The position numbers were made by a program, and so were the translations under genes. The notes beneath the pieces are model-generated. The model was not told the DNA's origin, ran no database searches, and saw nothing but the letters and a program-made list of their open reading frames with translations. A stretch of 64,000 nucleotides of DNA from Costus lasius. Taxonomy: Eukaryota; Streptophyta; Magnoliopsida; Zingiberales; Costaceae. The stretch lies in contig CM050454.1 of the NCBI GenBank assembly GCA_027563935.2, positions 22,689,501 to 22,753,500 on the forward strand, written 5' to 3'. This document shows positions 57,807 to 64,000 of the stretch, piece by piece (positions within the stretch are counted from its first letter, which is position 1; every line of letters begins with the position of its first letter).

Positions 57807-58107
57807 CAGGTCTTGGGCTATCCCTAGGGTCTTGATGGTTTCGGCTAGTACCCTCTCCCCATTGATGCTCTTGAGGTCTTCCAAAGTTTGGTGGTAGAGG
57901 TTGAGATGGTTCCCCAAGGTAGGGTTCAGATGGTTGGCTAGGTTGGGTATTAGTGCTGCTCTTAGCCTTTTCCAACTTATCTACCTGTTGGTTCATTTCA
58001 TCCATGGAGTTTTGTAAGCGTGCCAGCATGGCAAGGACAGTACTCATGGGGTTTTGGCTAGACTCAGCCTCTTCAACCTGCTGGTTGTTCCTTGTGTGAA
58101 CAACCAT
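57807..58107 (-). pseudogene. Gyp1 gag N-terminus
   Basis: Minus strand. The ATG at 58105-58107 gives MVVHTRNNQQVEEAESSQNP, then a coiled-coil-prone MLARLQNSMDEMNQQVDKLE and a proline/glutamine-rich linker (TQPSQPSEPYLGEPSQPLPP) before the Ath1 insertion. This start is preferred over the ATG at 58155 because MVxxTRN is the usual gypsy gag beginning. It continues in sense at 25842. Confidence 0.75.
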
Positions 58108-59003
58108 GGTGAAGATGGGTAAAGTTTCAGGGATGCGCAAGCAAGGACTCAGCATAGAGTAGGAAACAAATAGGATTCAAGCAATATACAGTAATATGCA
58201 GTTTCAGAAAAGATTGATTGCAATTTGAAGTGCACGGCCAGTAGTAATGAACAAAATACTAGCAGGCAATGGTAAACTGGAATGTAGTAGATGCTAAACT
58301 AGTTTGATTGTAATAGTGATCAGACACTGGTAAGGAACAGTAAATGGAATTCAGGAGCAGAAATCGAGCAGCAGCAACAATGCGTCGATGAGACCACCAT
58401 CAATACCAGATACAGTGCACTAAGGAACTAAGTATCAGTATAGGTCCAAACTGGTAACGCACAGTATACAGATTCAGCCGGTATTAGAACTCAGACTGGT
58501 AAGTAACAGTACTTCTAGCTGGTTTTAAAGGAGCAGGTGCAGCCTATAATCTGTAGCAATATGTGGTGTTGGCCTGCTCAGAACCGAGGTAGGTTTACAC
58601 TTATATTGCTTGTTGAACTCATATTGCCCTACCAGATTAGGGTTCTGAGTCTTACATCAAATACCAAGACAAGTAAGAACTGCAAATCTTTTCCAAAATC
58701 AGTAGGCAACGTTTATCAAATAGCTTTAGTGCAAGAAACTCCAGTGTAAACAAACTCAGATGAATATAAGCAGTTTAAAATCCACGGCACCAAGTAAATT
58801 CTCAGTCCAGATATACAGAAAATAGCGTGAGCAGAAATCCCCTAACGCAAATCTTCAAATGCAGCAATATTCAAAGATGAACCGAAATATTTCAGCGAAC
58901 AGTAACATCAAGCAAACGTCAGAAATGTTCAGTAAACAAGATTGAAAGAAGAAACTGAAATCTCAGAAATACAAAGAGCACCTAAGATACGCTCTGATAC
59001 CAC
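58108..59003 (-). other. Gyp1 leader and PBS
   Basis: The untranslated leader is about 880 bp. The PBS at 58991-59003 (minus strand GTGGTATCAGAGC, initiator tRNA-Met type) touches the LTR. Three copies of a CTGGTAA-n3-ACAGTA motif lie at 58327, 58451 and 58496. No gene is seen. Confidence 0.7.
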
Positions 59004-60065
59004 TGATGAAGGATGAAATCCTAAGCCCCTTAAGGGAAGGGGGCCGAACCCCTTCTGAACCTTCCAAGGCAAGGAACTTTAGCAGTAATCCTCAAGGAGT
59101 TGATGATGACCCCTCCAATGTGATTCAGCTTCAACCCGAGGAATAGTTTGCTTGGAACTTGGTCTCGGCAATGGAACAGTAACACTTAGAGATGGTGAAT
59201 GTGGAGGATCGGCAGTGGAAATGTGGAGATGATCGAAGGAATGGTAACCGCAGGGGAGCAAGCTCAACCCAAAGAGGAGCAAGCTCAACTCTCACACAAA
59301 CGCAAACACAAGGTTTAGATTTAGAAATTTTCAGACTAAGTGCAAAAGGTGTACATGCACAAGCTTAAAACATTCCTCTCAACGACACTATTTTGAAGTG
59401 ACCTTTGGCATTCCTTGGCTGAATCGTAGTTGGTTGTTGACGGTTATTCCCTGGTTGGTATGAAAAGAGTCCTTGGCGTATGCAGAGATTTGGAGACCGT
59501 TGATTGTGGTGGAGATTGACAAGTGTTTTGATATCTTTGGATTGGCTTGATCTGGAATTGATTGGGTTGTTTGTTAGTATTGGCTTCGAGCTGGTGTTGA
59601 GTGGATTTAGGATTGAATTTGAGCTGAGATTACTTGGACCGATGCTGGAATTGATCTTGAAATTGACTTCCTCTTTTGATTGGTTGATGTAGACCGAGAG
59701 CTTATTGATGTTGGCTGGATTGTTGCTTGCTGCAGACGTGATTGAACTCCTTCACTTGTAGGCTGCTTTGAACTTTGGGTTAACCCTTGTTTAACTTGAG
59801 CTGAATCTGGATTGTGTGTTGAGAGGTTTGTGCTTGCATGTGCAATACATGTGTACAATCCTAGGCTAAAACATCCTATTACATCCACTAAAACAAAAAC
59901 AAAGACTTCAAAATAAATCCTATGCTAGATTCCTAACTACAACATAAAACATCAAGTGCTGGAAGTAAAATAGTGTTTGTATCACATTACAATGCATGAA
60001 ATAACAAAATTAACAAGTCTTAGACAAGTTCACAAAATGTTACGATGGTACAAGTGTTCATCCCA
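59004..60065 (-). mobile_element. Gyp1 5' LTR, about 1.06 kb
   Basis: It begins TGATGAAGGATG beside the PBS. The outer end is set at TCATCCCA (60065), just before integrase-like sequence of another element; that boundary is approximate because the 3' LTR is not in the window for comparison. Confidence 0.6.
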
Positions 60066-60214
60066 TAACGAATTGGGGTCTTCTTGATTCTTGTTGATCT
60101 CCTTGGGTGTGTCCCTACATCAGCTTTTCTTTAAAGAAGTGGTTCGCTTGCATGGTTTACCCCTCACAATTGTTTCAGATAGGATACTAAATTTGTTAGT
60201 CACTTTTGGAGAAC
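60066..60214 (+). pseudogene. Gyp2 integrase fragment, left of SoloS
   Basis: Plus strand reading LFFKEVVRLHGLPLTIVSDR, the integrase core around the second catalytic Asp. One base is missing just after SDR, shifting the frame. It continues in sense at 61788 once the solo LTR is removed. Confidence 0.8.
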
Positions 60215-61787
60215 TGATGGGGGTAGGAACCACAGGCCAAGAAGGCACAAGTGGAGTCTACGAGTACCCCAGTCAAAGGCCAGGAGGTTCGCGAATAAGC
60301 TAACAAGCTCAATCAATAAAGCTAGCTCAATAAATAAGCACTTCGAAAGAGGCCCAAGACTATTCCATGGGATCAGCCAGCAACAAAGCAAGATGCGCCA
60401 AACCAAGATGCAGCTATTTTCATCACATGAATCTCGGAGTTCATTGCAAAGATACGCACACTGCAAAGAATGAAACGCTGCACCGTTCATGTCCATCCTG
60501 CTGCTCAAGAATGGAAGCAGCAATGTTCACTTCTCCTCCAACGGTTCTTTACTGCCGAAGAAGGAAACAGCACAATCATCTGCAACATCTCTTCAATGGC
60601 AACGGTTCTTCACTTCTCCTTCAACATCTCGCCTGCAACGTCTCTAAATTTCTCCCTATATGTATCACGCTGATCCTTGTAATCGATAGAATTGTTGAAT
60701 GAATGAAATAGTTTTTCTTCCAATGGAATCGGATGTTTCTCATCCTCTTCCCCTCTGAGGAGCTTGTGTCACCTAGCTTTCCCTTCTTCCTCCTTCCCTA
60801 ACCTTTCCTTCCTCCCACAATCAAACCAGCCAGTAACGAGTGTTCCCAGGATTTCTGAATCTTTGTGAGCACGCTGCTGATGATCCGCCGGTCTGATCCT
60901 TATAAGATTTCGAACATCACTCCTCTCCAAGATGAAGCCACAACCCCGTGCCCATCCACCTCTCTAATCGCCGGAATCGGAAGAATCATCGTCATGCCCA
61001 GCTTCCGCCAACACGTCCTCTACTTCGCCTACAACTTCACCCAGAATTCTGAAACCTCTTGCGCTTTCCGCCGGCGATCCAGCCGTTGGATCCCCACAGA
61101 ACTTCAGTCACCATGTCGCCTTTCCTGGATGAATCTTCAGCCACCAGCATCCGCCAATCCTCCACCATCTCTCGTTGGTGCCCCAACGTCATCAGTGCCC
61201 CCTCTTCCTCCTGTGTTCCAGTGCTGCTGACGAGCAATCCGTGCTCTCGCGTCATTGAACGACGCAAACCATTCTTCCCCTGTTCCAAATATCCAGAAAT
61301 TTCCTGCTACAGCTTCCTATTTGTTAATCCGAATACGTTTGTTCTCGTAGGTATCGTAAACAATCAGTGCAACAAAAGTCCTGAACACTAGTCAGATAAT
61401 GAAGTACACATCTTGCTCTTTCATTTGGTCTAGTTGATGCAATCCCAGATTTAACGGCTCAACCTATGAGGCATTGCCACTTTTACGATCTGGAACATTT
61501 CTGTGCAGTCTTAATTTTTCGATTTGACTAGCTATTTTTTTGCAGACATTCTACTTGCCTGACAGTTATCTACTCTCCAATTTTCTTATGATTCAAGAGA
61601 ATTAGTCTTCTTCTACATGCTGGTTTAATCGGTTCCAAATTTTGATGCATGGATTTTCCTACAAGGCATAGCTACTTTTCTTAAATGATATCTTTCTGTA
61701 GCACTAAATTCTGGCTGCTTACTGTATTTTTAGGTTTTAAATACTTTTTGTTCTGGTTTGCACAACACGTGTCTTCACCCCACATCA
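60215..61787. mobile_element. solo LTR SoloS, 1573 bp, TSD AGAAC
   Basis: It starts TGATGGGGGTAGG, ends CACCCCACATCA, and is flanked by AGAAC at 60210-60214 and 61788-61792. Removing it restores the integrase codons HFWRTLWKLLGTQ. It has TG...CA ends with a short inverted repeat (TGATG/CATCA) and no PBS or pol, so it is best read as a solo LTR. Its family is not recognised. A possible TATA-like CTATATGTAT lies near 60656. Confidence 0.88.
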
Positions 61788-62304
61788 AGAACCCTATGGA
61801 AGCTACTAGGAACCCAACTCAACTTTTCTACTGCTTACCATCCTCAGTCTGATGGTCAAACCGAGGTGGTCAATAGGTCCCTTGGTAATATTCTTAGGTG
61901 TCTAGTGGGAGAACACTCGGGGAATTGGGATAAGTTGTTACCTACTACTGAATTTGCTTTCAATAGTGATGTCAATAGGATCACTAGGCTTAGCCCTTTT
62001 CAAATCAACATAGGGTATCAACCTAGAAAACCCATTGATCTAGCTCCTCTCCCCGCCCCATTTGAAGACTCACATTTAGCTTTGACTTTTGCACAACACA
62101 TTCTGAAAATTCATAATGAAGTCAAAGACTACATAGCTAATACTACATTGAAATATCAAACTGCTACTAATGAACATAGAAGACAAGTATCTTTCAAAGA
62201 AGGGGATTTGGTTATTTGTAGGAGCAAGAAGGAGCGATTCCAAGGAGGGAACCATAAGCTGCAGGCAAGAGGCATGGGACCATTCAGAATATAAAAGAAG
62301 ATTA
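61788..62304 (+). pseudogene. Gyp2 integrase C-terminal part
   Basis: Plus strand reading STAYHPQSDGQTEVVNRSLG (catalytic Glu), LPTTEFAFNSDVNRITRLSP, then VSFKEGDLVICRSKKERFQG and MGPFRI at the C-terminal domain. It is a Ty3/gypsy integrase, interrupted at 62305 by the B3 LTR. RT, gag and LTRs of this element are not in the window. It may be the target into which Gyp1 inserted. Confidence 0.88.
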
Positions 62305-63985
62305 TGGAAGTCCCCTAACAAGGGGGAGCGAAACCCTAATAGGCGCATATGGAGGTTTACATGCAGCGGAAGGGGTTTCTAGGGATCGAATGCATGATAT
62401 ATGATCAACTTTAAAATCAATAGCATAGAATGGTAGCGACTCATACCATGGCCATCGCTTAGATGGTGTCTAGGAAGAAGAGAGAACGATGGGGTTCTCC
62501 TCCAAAGCGCCACACACAAGATGATCGATGGCTTGCTCCTTGGACGCTCCTTGTGCTAGCAAGGTTCTCCAAGTGACCTTGTCGTGTGAGAAGGGATGAA
62601 GAGGATGAGATCCACACTTGGCGATTCTTCCTTGTCGTCAAAGCCTCTTCCACGAGAATGCCCCCAAGCAAAAACACGAGAAGAGAAGGGCGACAACAAT
62701 AGGCGTGAAGAGGTGAGGCGTGGTCACGTATGTGATCATGCTTTCTAAAAATAGAAAGCCACTCCCTCACATGCGATCATGGGTTTACCCCAATCGCAAA
62801 CTCCTCTCCATTTGAACCACACGCTCACTTGATGAGCTGGTTCATTTCGGTTTGGTCCAAGACCAATTAACCCAAGCCATTAGTCCAGATCACATTAAAC
62901 CCTAAGGTTCTTGATCTGACCATTGATCTCTTGATGCTCCTGATCTCACCGATCTAGCATCCATTCTCTCAATCGAAGCTTACCGATCTCAAGCCCTAAT
63001 CAATCAAACATGATCAGACCAGATCTCACTCACAATCAGAGATTAAATCCCTTTAAACTGAACCTAAACAATTCAGTCCACACGATCTGACTTAAGTAAG
63101 CCATATCATCAAATTGTGCGACCCTGAGGGTTTCCTTTAAATGTCGGTAATGGTAACTTACGTCATCACGATCAGTGAGGGGTATCTAGCAACACATCAC
63201 TGTCTCCCGATATAAAAGAAAGAGTCTTCCAAGACTACACCCAAACCACAGCACAAGTGTGAATCCACTTCACCAGGCATACATGATTCCTTTGCCACTG
63301 GATGTTCTTATTGGACAAGCGTGTCAAGCCTGTAGCTCCAATATGATGAGCATGATTAGATCAGATGAACATAGTCACCTGGGTATGGCCATACACTTTC
63401 TCAATCATCTCATCCAGGGGGCCCCTTTAGAACATCACACTCCTTAAACAAGGAGACGGCAATCCTGTATCTATCACTAGTGCCCTAACATGACTCAAGC
63501 TCACCATCCAAGATAGTCTATAACCATTATGTTTCAAATGATATTGAACTACCTCAAAACAATGACAATCATCATTTAGAAACACAAGTGATCTCAAGTC
63601 AGAGGACATGTGCCACTTGTTGCAATCAAGGATTATTCACATTGTGACAAGCAATTGAATATCCTAGTAGGGTCTGTCCAGTACATCCAATGTGCCCATG
63701 AGTCTACATCTTATTCCATGCTCGAAGCATCCTATAAGATTAGAATACATATTAGTCTCAATCATATCAAGGCTGTCTCATGTTTACCAAGATATCTCGA
63801 CTAAGGACAAAAGTGCATGTCAGCCTAGTTGAACAGCATTGAGACATTATTCAGAAGTATATGTATTGCAGCAGACAATGTAACAAACTGAATAACAACT
63901 ATTGCCTTTATAAACATAAGAGTTTATACATGATACTGTTACAATCCCAAGGCCTCAAACATTAGCCTTAAGGGCATACCCTAAC
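62305..63985 (-). mobile_element. CopB B3 LTR, 1681 bp
   Basis: It starts TGGAAGTCCCCTAAC, ends CATACCCTAACA, and matches the B1 and B2 LTRs along most of its length. It is the left (3') LTR of a minus-strand element whose internal part lies beyond the window. Confidence 0.92.
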
Positions 63986-64000
63986 AATCTCCCACTTGCA
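63986..64000 (-). other. B3 polypurine tract at window edge
   Basis: ATCTCCCACTTGCA equals the sequence after the B1 and B2 3' LTRs, so a B3 internal region should follow to the right. Confidence 0.8.

Noticed and set aside
60865..61230. 121-codon serine/proline-rich frame as a captured host gene
   Set aside because: No recognisable domain; it sits inside SoloS and is not supported by codon or motif evidence.

Overview
This 64-kb window is plant nuclear DNA made almost entirely of nested LTR retrotransposons. The indicators are Ty1/copia polyproteins, an Athila-type Ty3/gypsy element with a tRNA-Asp-like primer site, chromovirus-like gypsy gag/pol pieces, long LTRs (1.0-2.7 kb) and 5-bp target-site duplications. 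I see no convincing host gene, no rRNA or tRNA gene and no CRISPR array. It looks like pericentromeric or intergenic heterochromatin of a flowering plant, probably a dicot; the species cannot be read from the sequence.

Nicknames used below. Ath1 and Ath2 are Athila-like elements. Gyp1 and Gyp2 are other Ty3/gypsy elements. CopA (copies A0, A1, A-minus, A2) and CopB (B1, B2, B3) are two Ty1/copia families. SoloT and SoloS are solo LTRs.

Layout. 1-6935: Ath2 remnants on the minus strand (gag piece, LTR, long non-coding 3' region, protease piece directly abutting that 3' region, so RT/RNase H/integrase are missing). 6936-8289: minus-strand CopA LTR (A0), cut by plus-strand A1 (LTR 8290-10130, PBS, leader, gag-pol truncated in integrase at about 13149). 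13150-14281: an LTR-like fragment of Athila type. 14282-16295: Gyp1 pol and protease, minus strand. 16296-25503: B1, a copia element with one uninterrupted 1294-codon gag-pol frame and two 1669-bp LTRs that look identical, followed by a 160-bp start of a second tandem copy. 25504-25842: Gyp1 gag. From 25843 to 57806 Ath1 is inserted in Gyp1 gag. Its 3' LTR is split after 9 bp by a block of CopA sequence (25852-48268), which itself carries B2 (26449-35735, TSD ACTTC) and SoloT (39066-41771, TSD ATGCA). 57807-60065: Gyp1 gag N-terminus, leader, PBS and 5' LTR. 60066-62304: Gyp2 integrase, plus strand, split by SoloS (60215-61787, TSD AGAAC). 62305-63985: a third CopB LTR (B3) running off the window.

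Relative order from nesting: Gyp1 and Gyp2 are old, then Ath1, then the CopA block, then B2 and SoloT. B1 is independently very young. The Ath1, A2 and Gyp1 coding regions are riddled with stops, nearly all explainable as C-to-T type changes. B1 keeps every catalytic residue I checked except one conserved RT glutamine. The most notable observations are the B1 tandem duplication, a CopA family that lacks about 100 residues of gag in both copies, interchangeable promoter modules in CopA LTRs, a palindrome array next to the CopA TATA box, hairpins shared by the CopA and CopB leaders, and a TATA-deleting lesion in the Ath1 5' LTR.
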